Below, in pieces: positions 1-9,815 of a stretch of 64,000 bases of DNA. Location: contig JAWZSP010000009.1 in assembly GCA_034401135.1 (NCBI GenBank), forward strand, positions 248,001 through 312,000, given 5' to 3'. Numbering within the stretch: position 1 is the first letter of the stretch; every line of letters begins with the position of its first letter. The notes beneath the pieces are model-generated. The model made no database searches and was not told the DNA's origin. It saw nothing but the letters and a program-made list of their open reading frames with translations. A program made the position numbers and the translations under genes. Source of the stretch: Volutella citrinella (lineage: Eukaryota; Ascomycota; Sordariomycetes; Hypocreales; Nectriaceae).

Positions 1-572
1 TGCACGAAGCTCCTTCTACCGGTCCTGGGTGTGGCAGACGTGCAACGATCCCTTCTTCTACTATCAGACGTACGTCCCCCATTCATAAAACTGCCGAGAT
101 GGCACTGACATGCAGACCCAGCGGCGCACCCAAGAACCGGCCAAGCATCTTTAGCCGTCTCGTTGGTCCTGAATACTATCAGCGCCAATGCGACCTTCTA
201 TTCCCCTCGGAAGGTCGCTTCACCTACGCGTCCAACCGAGGCAAGAATGAACACCACTTGAACGCCCACACAGGCGGCTGGTTCGCCACCGACACGACTC
301 GCCTCATCACCACCCAAGGAGAGTTTGACCCTTGGCGCAGCGCATCCGTTTCGTCCGAGTTTAGGCCTGGTGGTCCATTCAAAGGCACCAAGAAGGCACC
401 CGTTCTGTTGATTGAGGGGGCGAGGCACTGCAACGATTTGACGTTGAGGAATGCGGTGCATGGTCCGGTCAAGGAGGCACAGGCCGAGTTGTTGAGGCAG
501 ATTAGCGAGTGGGTTGGAGAGTTTTACAAGCAGAAGAGAAAGCGAACTCCTCATGGCGTAATAAGGCATTAA
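1..572 (+). CDS. Serine peptidase family S28, 3' end (partial)
   Basis: This is the C-terminal part of a prolyl-carboxypeptidase-like S28 serine peptidase; the 5' end lies outside the window. The first exon reads in frame from base 2 (a WVWQTCNDPFFYYQ stretch) and is spliced over an intron at 70-115 (GTACGT...TGCAG) to the exon 116-572, giving YQTPSGAPKNRP. Two members of the Ser-Asp-His triad are visible: the Asp in GEFDPWR and the His in GARHCND. The nucleophile Ser would lie upstream. S28 enzymes cleave after proline and in fungi are usually secreted or vacuolar; that location is family knowledge, since the signal peptide is not in the window. An ATG at 99 lies inside the intron and is not the start. 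Confidence 0.9.
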   Translation, partial: HEAPSTGPGCGRRATIPSSTIRRTSPIHKTAEMALTCRPSGAPKNRPSIFSRLVGPEYYQRQCDLLFPSEGRFTYASNRGKNEHHLNAHTGGWFATDTTRLITTQGEFDPWRSASVSSEFRPGGPFKGTKKAPVLLIEGARHCNDLTLRNAVHGPVKEAQAELLRQISEWVGEFYKQKRKRTPHGVIRH

Positions 573-1061
573 TTGCTCATCGAGAGATTCGCGCCTAGAG
601 CTAGATAGGATATTAACCTATGGCTTCAATTCACCGGATGCACTGGGCAATTTCACTCTACTACGGTCACCAAGTGCTGATTACCAATTGTCTAGACTAT
701 CCAGCATGCGAATTTTTAAGGTCCGGATATTACTCCGCAAGTGGTTGTTATTGCTGTCTCCCGTTGATTCAAGCGGCATTTATGCGCAGACATTCAAAAA
801 GTGAATGGATAATGGAGGTGCAATCTACATCTAGGCAAGTATTCAAGAGGGTCTCTAGAACATGAACAGTAAAATATTGATGCCAATAGGTATTGGTTGT
901 CAATTCATTGCGCTTATTAAGCTGCACCCTTCTTCCAGGTAAAAGCGAGTTGTGCTAAGATAAGAAGAGAAAATGCAATCATCACTAAACTCGGCTCCCC
1001 ACGACTCGCTCTCCACTCTTCTCCAATCCCTCAAAGGGATGTTTCCATCAAGGAAAGACAT
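573..1061. other. Intergenic, nothing recognised
   Basis: AT-richer spacer between two convergent genes (S28 peptidase on +, microprotein on -). An 81-codon frame at 620-865 has no family resemblance and odd composition. No repeat or RNA gene was recognised. Confidence 0.6.
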
Positions 1062-1413
1062 TTAGTAGAGGCCAAGGACCAGGTCACCCTTGACGCGAGC
1101 AGTCAGGTGAACCTCGGCCTCAAGGTCGAGCTTGATGCCAACGAGGAGGGCGGCGCTGGTGTGCTTGCCCTCGTCATCGACGGCACCCTTGATGAGCTGG
1201 CCTAGAAGGGGTCAGAGGATGTTGAGGGCGGAAAGGTGTAGAGATGCTTACCAGCGGGCTGAGAGAGGCCGGTGGCAGTGGGCAGAGGGACCACGAACTG
1301 GCGGGAGTCGGTCCTGGTGATTTTCAGTACAGTTTGTGGGAATGCAGAGTTGTCGAGGCCTTCAAAGCGTGCGTTGAAGGAATCCTCAGGTCAGCTTACT
1401 CGGTGGCAGGCAT
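1062..1413 (-). CDS. Three-exon microprotein (71 aa), conserved-looking, unknown function
   Basis: A small gene that simple ORF finding misses. Exon 1 is 1413-1400 (ATG at 1411-1413), intron 1314-1399 (GTAAGC...CACCAG), exon 2 1313-1252, intron 1202-1251 (GTAAGC...TTCTAG), exon 3 1201-1062 ending in TAA. The spliced frame is 216 nt with no internal stop. The product starts MPATETDSRQFVVPLPTATG, continues through LSQPAGQLIKGAVDDEGKH and ends KGDLVLGLY. It has no signal peptide and no cysteine. The C-terminal half alternates hydrophobic and polar residues (LLVGIKLDLEAEVHLTARV), which suggests paired beta strands. Codons are strongly C-ending, as in expressed genes. The two clean introns and the coding bias support a real gene. 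I do not recognise a function; I have an impression that similar short proteins occur in other ascomycetes, but this needs a search. Confidence 0.75.
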
Positions 1414-3608
1414 TTTGATTGAGTGTTGGAAAACGGGGGGTTTTCTAAGTGGTTGTTGAGTGTGGTGAGGAGTGAGTGATTGATGGTTGATGAGAAGAAG
1501 TATTTGGCGGCGGCATCTGGCGTCTTAAGTAGTTGAATTCGGGCTCTGTTCGAATTATTCGCTGGCGCTGCTTCGCGCTGGCTGTTCCGAGAAAAAGCAT
1601 CGCCATCAATTCACGAGCCAGCTTTGGTTACGTGGCAAGGCGGCCACTGCCAGCGCACAGCACAGCTGGATATGTGGCGACGTCGGGTGTCGTTAACACG
1701 TCTTGCATTTTCGTGGGGAACCGCCATGGCTGGGGTCTGCAATTACCGTGTCAATAACAAAGGGAACGAATCGGAAACAAGACACTAAGCGCGGTTCCAA
1801 TCGGCCGACCGGGGGGACCCTTTATGCGCGTGCTCGTGTGCCCGCATGAGGGTCCATTCTCCATTTCGCATCTGTATCCGCTGTCCCTGTCCTTGTATGT
1901 CTGCTGTCTCGGGCTCTCGGACTTTGCACAATGCATTGAGATTCACAGCATGTGTCCTCCTTCTACTTTTCGTGCTTCTGCCTCATCAAACTGGCCTCCG
2001 TGACTCTGTCAGCATTATCGTGGCCGTTGGGGTCTCATCAAGCTGTCGGAGCCGACGGGATCCACAGTGCCATGCTATGCCATGTGAGGGCGGTGCTGCC
2101 TGGTCAGAAGAGGGCAGTAAAAAGCAAACATGGATTTCACGACAGTTGTCAGATTTGTAGACTGTGCTGACAGTGTGCCGTGAGCCAATCTGCGACGGAC
2201 CAATTACATCAGGCTTGACTGTTAGAATTGAACACGTTCGAGGGATGCAAGTCAGCCGCTGCAGATCTTCCGCTCCGCTGAGCAATGACACATTACAAAT
2301 CGCCAGGCGAATGGGAGCTCAGTAACACACCCCAAGCTGATGGTAGCGTACCCCGAAGAACGGGAGTCGAATTGGCGCGACTTATCGCCTGACAGCTATC
2401 TTGATAGGTACTAGGCGTTCATGTTCGCGGATCACATACACCAAGATCCGTAAAGGTTTATTAACTTTAGAGATATCTATCACAGCCCTGGTTTTGCTAA
2501 TGCACACCTACAGCTACGCTTTTTGGCGGAGGTGGATGCAGTGACCGTACCCTACACCCGTAACCGGGGTACTTCAGAACGGTGATTTACAAAAAGTAGA
2601 TATGTGCTGTTACTAAGGAGGTCTTTCTAGGATTCTTGGCCGAGTTTTGTATACAAGCAGGCGTTGTGGTGTTTGGTATTTGCTGTGTTGAGGAGGAATG
2701 AGCATCCCAATTGGGCCATTAGTGTGCGCTCAAACTGGTTCAGAATAGTGCATGTTCCCAGGAGGAGTGAGGCCTGTGTCTACAATACTATTTCGAGATG
2801 TATATTGATTAAAATTAGACGGAAAAATCCCGGGGTCATATGGGGCCGTAGGATCCTATGGCAAATGGCCCAGGCTGGCCCAGAGACTCTGGGATTTTAA
2901 GGAGTTCGAGCAAAAACGACACACAGTTCGCTTCAAATCCCGCATCACAAAGCTCAAGAATGGAATACTTAAGGTGATGAACAGGGTTCATGTCAAGGTT
3001 ATCCGAGGGATGGGATATTTTGACAGACGCCAATAGCCAACAACGCCAAGGAGTTGGTTCTTGTGAGCAGCACCCTACTGGCTGCCGAGCCCTAGGAGCT
3101 TCTACTTTTAGTTCGCGAACGTGGATCCCTTGCAATGTGAATACACCTTTACCCACATAGAGATCCAGTCAAGCGGAGCCTCGGTTTCGGGCGGTTCAGC
3201 CCTCCCATGTGACTTTATCCTGGCAACCAACTCCACGTCTCTGCCATCCCTGATGCTGGACCAATCGGTTGAGTGTCAGTGTTGCCCAATTTGTGATGGC
3301 AGCAGCAGTGCCTGCTGCTAAAAACAGCGCCCTGGTAAACTACACTCGGGAGTGACCCTGCACTGCCTGCCCCGCAAGTCTTGCAGCCAATGAAGATTCA
3401 ACGTTTAAGCATGTCGATTAGGGCAAAAGTGACAGACGCCTTACCAAGCAGTAGCCGAAGCAAGGGAGCTCGTCTAGAATGAACATTGGACTCGTGCCGG
3501 TTGGGAGATGATAGTACCCAAGGCTATAAGTTCATGCCCAGCTCCTACTGCTAACATAAAACTCGTCTTCGATATATCTTCAACACAAGTCTCGGCCTTG
3601 CTTGTACC
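1414..3608. other. Long gene-free stretch, nothing recognised
   Basis: About 2.2 kb with only short frames on both strands (for example 1846-2160 + and 2836-3156 -), none with a recognisable domain, convincing splice structure or coding bias. It contains the upstream regions of the microprotein gene (1414 onward) and of the secreted protein (before 3609). No tandem repeat or transposase fragment was recognised. Confidence 0.5.
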
Positions 3609-4064
3609 ATGAAGTTTTCTACAGTCTTCGTTGCGCTCGCCAGCTGCGCCCAGCTTGGTGCTGCCGCCAACTGCTGGGGAAATGATCAGACCTACACAAA
3701 CGACGTCGCCCAAGCATACTGGAGGGCTCGAGAGAAGCTCTGTAGTGGCCAGTGCCCTTACCAGCAGGACTGCATCAAGGACGCAGGTGTTCTCAAGGGC
3801 ACAACCAAAGACACTGTTTGGATCAGGCGGCAGAACGTAAATGGTGCCAAGGGCTTCCCAGACTGCTGGGTAAGAGAAATTAGTTTGGCTGTGCCTTGAC
3901 AATTGCTCATGCGAAAATAGGATGCAACAAAAGACATGATTCAGCAGTGCCTTTACGGCAGCAAAAAGATGAAGCTAGCCGGCAATTGGGGGGCATACCA
4001 AGGGCAATATTATGAGATGTGGTGGAACATGGAGGTTGGACAATTTAAGCCTGGGCAGTGGTAA
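3609..4064 (+). CDS. Small secreted cysteine-rich protein (134 aa), effector-like
   Basis: Exon 1 is 3609-3869, intron 3870-3920 (GTAAGA...AAATAG), exon 2 3921-4064 ending in TAA; the joined frame encodes 134 residues. The N-terminus MKFSTVFVALASCAQLGAAA is a classic signal peptide with a likely cut after the AAA. The mature chain begins NCWGNDQTYTND and has six cysteines (NC, LC, QC, DC, DC, QC), enough for three disulfides, plus many aromatic residues near the end (YYEMWWNM). Size, signal and even cysteine count fit the broad class of fungal secreted effectors or defence proteins. No named family was recognised, so no activity is claimed. Confidence 0.75.
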
Positions 4065-4906
4065 ATCTGTATGCTCAAGCCACGAGGCGGTACGGGGTGG
4101 GACAATGTCTTTCTGTGCATATTTGAACGTGGCTATAAGTTCAGTGGCATCCGGCCCACGGGGGTTAATTCGAACAATATTGCAGCGCAAAGCCGGCTGG
4201 GGAGAGGCGGTACATGAGACTCGCCATGCCGAAATGAAAGTCAGGTTGCCGCCATGGAGTTGTCTGGGGACACAATATGACGGAGGCGACAAGCCTATGC
4301 TTCCGCCATGACTTGTCCTAGCAGATTCCTGAAGAAGTGGCTCAATGGTCTTTGGGCCTCGAGTTGTGCTGGGATGTTGGGGTTTGCCATCCCATCTTTG
4401 GCCTGATATCATCAATATTCTGCTATATCCTACCTGGAGAATATGTAAATCTTGCCAAGTGATTATTTATAGCCCGGGGGAAGCTGTCAGGTGTTCCATT
4501 TCGGGCTACTTCACCGAATCTGAAGCTTGGCGGCCCTTCCACCGCTTGTCTGGGCTGAAAATGTCCGTCAATCGACAAAAGGAAGATACCCCAGCAGCGA
4601 AACGCGAAATTCGCACCATTGTTCGGCACGAGAGCGTCATCTGTAGTATTTGACACTATCACGCGTCAATTCGACATGTATTATTTTTATGCATCGACAC
4701 GCGCCGGTTCAGCCATCAAATTCTTGACGCGTGGCCTCTTGTTTCAAGTGGGGATAGGGGACCCCGGTCAAATGCACCAACCCCGGCCAATGGCGATCCC
4801 CCAGCCTCATCCTCTGTCTGGCCTCGCTTGTTTTGTTTCATTCTCTGTTTTCGTCCGCATCTCCACCGCTAATTATACTCATCAGTCGTCCCTGACACCA
4901 GTAATC
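4065..4906. other. Intergenic, nothing recognised
   Basis: Spacer of about 840 bp between the secreted protein and the vWA gene. Short frames (4012-4311, 4345-4653) overlap each other and lack family resemblance. The last 100 bases before 4907 are the likely leader of the vWA gene. Confidence 0.5.
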
Positions 4907-5695
4907 ATGGCCACCCCCAAAACCGAAAACGAAAAGGCGCTCGAGCAGCTGAAATGCTTCGACACCATGTTCGTTATTGACGACTCGGCGTACATGGAGC
5001 CGTTCTGGGGCGACGTCAAGGGCCTGATGCAGGCCATTGCGCCCATCTGCGCCAAGTACGACCCGGACGGCATCGACCTGTACTTTGTCAATCACCGGCC
5101 TGGCGGGCTGCTGGCCAAGATGCCGGGCATGCAGTCGATCCGCAAGTCGGGATATCAGCACATTGTCAGCGGTTTCGTGGGCAACATGCTCCTGACAACC
5201 AAGGGCAAGCCTATTGACGCCATCTTCGACAGCGTCAAGCCCGCGGGAAAGTGTAACATGGGCGCCCGCATCGGCGGCCTGCTCAAGTGGTACTGCGACA
5301 TGTTCAAGGCCGGCGACGAGCAGGCCGCGCTCAACCTCGTCGTCATCACGGCCGGCCAGTTTGACGACGACATCAAGACGCCCCTCATCAGCGCCGCGCG
5401 TCTGCTCGACGAGGCCAAGGCGCCCGAGCACCAGGCCGGCGTGCAGCTGTTCCGCATCGGCGGCCCGCACGTCGAGCGCCAGCGTACGTTGAGGCACCTC
5501 GACGATGAGCTGCACAAGGAGGCTGGCACGCGCGACATTGTCGACACCGTGACGTGGAGCGGGGCGGGTCTTGAGATGTCTGAGGATGAGCTGCTCAAGG
5601 TCGTGCTGGGGGCTGTCATCAAGAAGATTGACATGCGAGCGTCGGAGCTGCATCTCGACAGCTCGGCACCTGGTCTGCGAGCGGAGCGGGAGTAG
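4907..5695 (+). CDS. von Willebrand factor A-domain protein (262 aa)
   Basis: A single-exon gene. An in-frame ATG exists further upstream, but the ATG at 4907 (context AATCATGGCC) starts the part that resembles the family. The chain begins MATPKTENEKALEQLKCFDT and enters a vWA fold at once: FVIDDSAYM occupies the position of the metal-ion-dependent adhesion site (canonical DxSxS), here D-D-S-A-Y, so the second serine is replaced by tyrosine. Later strands LVVITAGQFDDD and GVQLFRIGG fit the Rossmann-like vWA core. No signal peptide or transmembrane segment is visible, so it is probably cytosolic. Fungal proteins of this kind are widespread but mostly uncharacterised. It converges with the ankyrin-protease gene, only about 110 bp away. 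Confidence 0.85.
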   Translation: MATPKTENEKALEQLKCFDTMFVIDDSAYMEPFWGDVKGLMQAIAPICAKYDPDGIDLYFVNHRPGGLLAKMPGMQSIRKSGYQHIVSGFVGNMLLTTKGKPIDAIFDSVKPAGKCNMGARIGGLLKWYCDMFKAGDEQAALNLVVITAGQFDDDIKTPLISAARLLDEAKAPEHQAGVQLFRIGGPHVERQRTLRHLDDELHKEAGTRDIVDTVTWSGAGLEMSEDELLKVVLGAVIKKIDMRASELHLDSSAPGLRAERE

Positions 5696-5805
5696 ACTGG
5701 ACCGGTGCTTGAGAATGCATCAATTATTTGTTTGGAGCTTTAGAGCGTCCCTGGAGAGGTAAAATGGTGACCGAAGACGATAAAAATACATCTAGCGTTG
5801 GAATA

Positions 5806-8492
5806 TCACTGCATAAAATGCTGCTCTACCTCCCAGCGCCTTGTTGATAATGCCTTGTACATACAACCACACCTTCTCCCACACTCCATATCACCCAAGC
5901 AGCCTCGGTCCGTCATACTGCGCCAAGTTACCGAGCACCCGCCACGGATGCAGCTCAGGCTCTGCTCCCACATGAGCCGGGGCGACAATATCTTGAGCCC
6001 ATTGCGGTCGCGGCACATGTTCTCGAGCAAGCGGCCCATGCCTCGCGTGCTCCTTATGCGGCGCTCCTTGGACTGCTCGAGCCACTGCCGCTTTATGTCC
6101 TCCGACCACGCGTTTGTGCAGTTCAGAAAGGCCAGGATCATGGCTGCCATGCCGACGGCGATGGGCGTCGACACGGACGTGCCCGTCATGGCCCGGAACC
6201 CGCCCCCAAGAGCCGTCGGCCACTGACTGTAGATGTCCTCGCCGTGCGTGACGAAGACGGGTAGCGAGGCGCTGGGCGTCGGTGCAAAGACGGAGGGGTT
6301 GTTGTAGTCGTCGCCCGAGGTGACGCAGATGGATAGGTCGCGGTCCCGGGCTGGCCACGCAATGGCGTCGCGGTTTCCGTGGTTGGCGGCGGCGGCGAAG
6401 ACGATGATGCCGCGGTGGTTGGCCTCCTCGAGAGCTCTGGTCAGTTCGTAGGAGCTCTCCTGAGAGAAGCCCAGTGACATGTTGACAATGTCGACCTCGT
6501 GTTCCATTGCCCACTCGAGTGCCTGCCAGCATGTCCTTCAGTCAAGAGCTCTTACTGTGAAGGGTAGCAAACTGACCTTTTGTATTGGACGTGACTCCTT
6601 CTTTCGTCTCTTCGATCCCGTCTTTGCATCATCATCGCCCTCATCTACCTTTATCGCAGAGCTGACCCTGGCAATGTACAGCTCAGTCCGCGGGGCAATG
6701 CCAAGAATCAGGCCCGCAATGTGAGTGCCATGGCCGTCTCGGTCCGACACATCCATCTCGTCATCGTCGATGAAGTTCTTGTATGCCTTTATTCTATCCC
6801 TCTGCGCCTGCTCCGGCTTCGGCAGCTGTTTGGCTCCCTTTGCACCTACTTTCGTCCTCCTCCTCGCCGGATTTTTGAAGTCTTCGTGATCTAAGTCAAT
6901 CCCGGTATCTAGTACTGCAATCTTTACTGGGCCCGGCCATGGCCTCATAGGAGTGGCAATATCGTCTTCTAGGGCCCATTGGACTTGGTTGTACCACGTT
7001 CGCTCGAGCGTGCACAGGAAACTCTCGAAAGCCTTGGAGCTGAATATTGTGTCAACATGTCACATACAACATTTATGTAAGTTCCAACTTACTTTTGGTG
7101 ATCTTTTGATGAAATATCACCGATGTTGGCATCAGACAGTGCGTACAATTCGCCTGGATTGTGTAAGTGAACGTGAACGCTCATACACAGAGGCAAGGGC
7201 TTACCCTCAGCTTCGACCTTCCATCTCGGTCCAGGTGATGGTGTTCTGGCGCCTCGGTCAACTCTGGGAGGCGCCAGTTCATCCTTGCCATCCTCATGTT
7301 CTTTTTCATTGACTTCTACTGTAGACGGAAGTTCATCCTTGTCCTCCTCCTCTTCTTTTTCAGTGACTTCTACTGTAGACGGAGGAACGTATCGCACTCC
7401 CAACAACGCTGGGATGCGATGACCATTACTCTTTGCAATCTGCCACGCTGTGAGTCCGCCCACGTTCTTGGGTGTGAGGCTGGCATTGGACAAGAGCAGA
7501 TTCTCAATAGATCTCTTATGGCCATGCTCGGCTGCCAGCATCAGCGGTGTCCAGCCCGTTTTGGTGACGCAATCCACGCTGGCTCGGTGGTCCAGAAGAA
7601 CCTTGAGAGACTTGATGTAGCCTCGCCGCGCTGCTGTATGTAAAGGTGTCCATCCCCGTGGGTTCGTAGCGTCGACTGCGTGGGGGTCGATGTGGAGCAA
7701 GTAGGCGACAGCCGTCGAGATATTCTTCTCGACTGCCCAGTGCACAGCAGCAGGCATGTCGATGGGCGTGTCATTGCTGAGGAACTTGGGGATGATGCGC
7801 TGCAGACTATCTTTGTCATACGTGGCACAATCAAAGAGATGATCAATCTTTTCCCTGGTTTCACGAGGCAACTTTTCGGAGAGGTGGCGAGGCGTGACTC
7901 CATCGGGGTCTGAGGCGGTGGCAGAAGCACCGTGGAAGAGGAGGAGGGCGGCTGTAGAGACACATCCCGATGATATGGCCATGTGCAGAGGCGTGTGTCC
8001 CAGTTTATTGGTCGAGTTCGGATCTGCTCCGCTGAGCAAGAGCTTGAGCGTCACATCCGGGGACTCCAACATGGCAGCGACATGGATAGCTCTCTTGCTG
8101 TTGGTCTTGTCATTGGTCTGGGCATTGACCTCGGCCCCGTGTTGAATCAGGAGTTGTACAACCTCGAGATGGCCTCCCTCGGCGGCCATGATGAGTGGTG
8201 TGAACTTGTTACCGCTGCGCGAGTCCACCTTGGCGCCCTTGGCCAGCAGCCTCTCGACGATGACTGCACGCCCGAGGTCCGCCGCTACGTGCAGCGGAGT
8301 ACGACCTCGGATGGGTTTCTGGCTCTTGACATCGAGGCAGTCGGCTGGGTACAGCGTCAATAGCTCCTCGACAATCAGTGGCTTCTTGTCGTGGATGGCC
8401 AGGTGAATCGCCTCGCCCCGGTCCGCTGGCTTGATCTCGGGCGCGAGCTTGTGTTCCCGCATGAACTGCGCATACTTGCTGGATGGTGCCAT
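5806..8492 (-). CDS. Ankyrin-repeat / subtilisin-like serine protease fusion (842 aa)
   Basis: Four exons: 8492-7205, 7153-7093, 7039-6577 and 6522-5806; introns 7154-7204, 7040-7092 and 6523-6576 all have GT-AG ends and the joined frame is open (2529 nt). The start is the ATG at 8490-8492 (MAPSSKYAQF). Residues about 30-390 hold roughly eight or nine ankyrin repeats (for example GRTPLHVAADLG, GWTPLHTAARRG, GWTPLMLAAEHG). An acidic linker with a 54-bp duplication follows. A peptidase S8 domain occupies about 485-785, with an intact catalytic set: Asp494 (VLDTGID), His553 (DGHGTHIAG), Asn651 (AAAANHGN) and Ser720 (TGTSVSTP). There is no signal peptide, so it should act in the cytosol. It is transcribed divergently from the gasdermin-like gene at 8825. 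In Podospora the subtilisin HET-Q2 cleaves the gasdermin HET-Q1; by inference this protease is the activator of its neighbour and the ankyrin array is the sensor. No NACHT or NB-ARC domain is visible. Confidence 0.92.
7276..7383. repeat. 2 x 54-bp tandem duplication inside the ankyrin-protease linker
   Basis: Copies 7276-7329 and 7330-7383 are near identical and keep the frame. Each encodes an acidic unit of the form PSTVEV-x-EKE-x-x-x-DKDEL on the minus strand. The duplication lies in the linker between the ankyrin array and the protease domain. Confidence 0.9.
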
Positions 8493-8824
8493 CGCGGACA
8501 GCTTTTCACCGGTCACTAGTCACCAGTTGGATGGCTGATGGCAAAATCTCGATTGTCGACTGGTGATCCCCTCTCGCAGTGGGGATGAGCCAATAGAAAC
8601 GGTCATGGCACTGCGACTCTGCATCCAGCCCCTCTCTCACCACATTTGCTTACGTTACCAGGGTGATCCTGCATAAAACCACTCGTTATCAAGGCATAGC
8701 GCCGTCAGAGTCAGCCTCACCATCAGCCCAGGATCGCCGTGGAAAGGCGGGGTTTGGGCATCAACCACCAACCTCCATCACATACAGAGCCTACCTGCTC
8801 CTCAACCCTCCCACCGTGAACACA
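8493..8824. promoter_or_regulatory. Shared divergent promoter of protease and gasdermin-like genes
   Basis: This 332-bp spacer must hold the promoters of both genes. It has a CCAAT-type box (GCCAATAG near 8590), a TATA-like GCATAAAAC near 8670 oriented toward the gasdermin gene, and an 8-bp inverted repeat TCACCAGT (8520-8527) / ACTGGTGA (8559-8566). Their function is inferred from position only. Confidence 0.6.
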
Positions 8825-9709
8825 ATGTCGTTCAATAACTCGGGCAAAAAGTACTGGATCATCCCACAAGAGTCGCTCGCACCAGAAGACTTGGTTCTCG
8901 GCAGCATCCTCAAACAGCCCAGTGACCCGATAGATATCCTCAACCGACGCGCAACCGTGCCGGTTGACCCAGCCAGCATCGTCAACGAACGCGAACAAGT
9001 CAGTAAAAGCTTCAGCAACGCGCTCGAAGTGGGTCTCAGCTCCAAGCTCGGTGCTTCCTCAGTCCTGGCCGCCATCCTCGGAGCGTCGCCGTCGGTAGAG
9101 GGCACCTGGGTCAAGGGCAACTCCCACACGATTGATGCCACAAGAGTGCGAGCGCAACACTTTGCCCCATCCGTCGACTATGTGAACCGAGCTCTGCGTA
9201 CGGAGGCCATTGACGCCTTTGTGCGTCAGTCTTTCTTCAGCGCGCCCGTGTACATGGTTGTTGGCATTGCTGTTGCCAGCACACTCTCACGAGCCATCAA
9301 CGCGAGCACCGATAGAGGCGCAGGTGCTGGCATTGGAATCGGGCCGCCAGGTAGCGGCATCGAGGTGGAGGCATCATTCTCAGCGAACCGGAAGAAGGAA
9401 GCAGATTATCGCGATTCGGTCCAGGAGGAGGTTGTGCTGGCCTATCGGCTACGGCGATTCCGCTATTCGAAATGGAAGGACGCGTTCGTGCCCAACAAAG
9501 AGAACGAGACCAAGGCAGCTCGGTTCCAGCACACAAATGACTCGGAGGCGAATGAGGACGAGAGTGACGACGAGAGTGAGGATGAAAAGGCTTATGTTGC
9601 CGCCTTTTCGTATTTTGAACAAGACGATGTGGCTGAGGGTGACGCTGACATTGGAGGATTCGTCGAACGCGGCGAGGATGACGACTCTGACGCAGATTCT
9701 GATGACTAG
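8825..9709 (+). CDS. Fungal gasdermin-like protein (HET-Q1/RCD-1 type), 294 aa
   Basis: A single exon from the ATG at 8825. The reading frame is open upstream, but the sequence from MSFNNSGKKYWIIP onward is the part that resembles the family. Features I associate with fungal gasdermins are an N-terminal strand ending LVLGSILKQPSDPIDILNR, a central PVYMVVGIAVA (residues about 141-151) and VLAYRLRRFRYSK (about 204-216). Between the last two is a Gly-rich segment (GAGAGIGIGPPGSG) where a membrane-inserting hairpin would be expected. Residues 238-294 form a very acidic tail with a hydrophobic patch, AYVAAFSYF, in its middle. Family members bind membranes and form pores that kill the cell after a C-terminal piece is cut off. 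The divergent neighbour is a subtilisin-like protease, the partner type known for HET-Q1. Assignment rests on remembered motifs plus context; a profile search would settle it. Confidence 0.8.
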   Translation: MSFNNSGKKYWIIPQESLAPEDLVLGSILKQPSDPIDILNRRATVPVDPASIVNEREQVSKSFSNALEVGLSSKLGASSVLAAILGASPSVEGTWVKGNSHTIDATRVRAQHFAPSVDYVNRALRTEAIDAFVRQSFFSAPVYMVVGIAVASTLSRAINASTDRGAGAGIGIGPPGSGIEVEASFSANRKKEADYRDSVQEEVVLAYRLRRFRYSKWKDAFVPNKENETKAARFQHTNDSEANEDESDDESEDEKAYVAAFSYFEQDDVAEGDADIGGFVERGEDDDSDADSDD

Positions 9710-9815
9710 AGCATCGCATATTCTCAAGAGATAGGTAGAAAGACAGACTCTATGATTTCAGCATGCCTGGTATGGCCCGCATCTATTATCTATCCATGGA
9801 GAAGAAAGAAAATAC

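Noticed and set aside
4838..5653. 271-codon minus-strand frame
   Set aside because: Antisense of the vWA gene; it has no ATG-supported start in good context and resembles no family.
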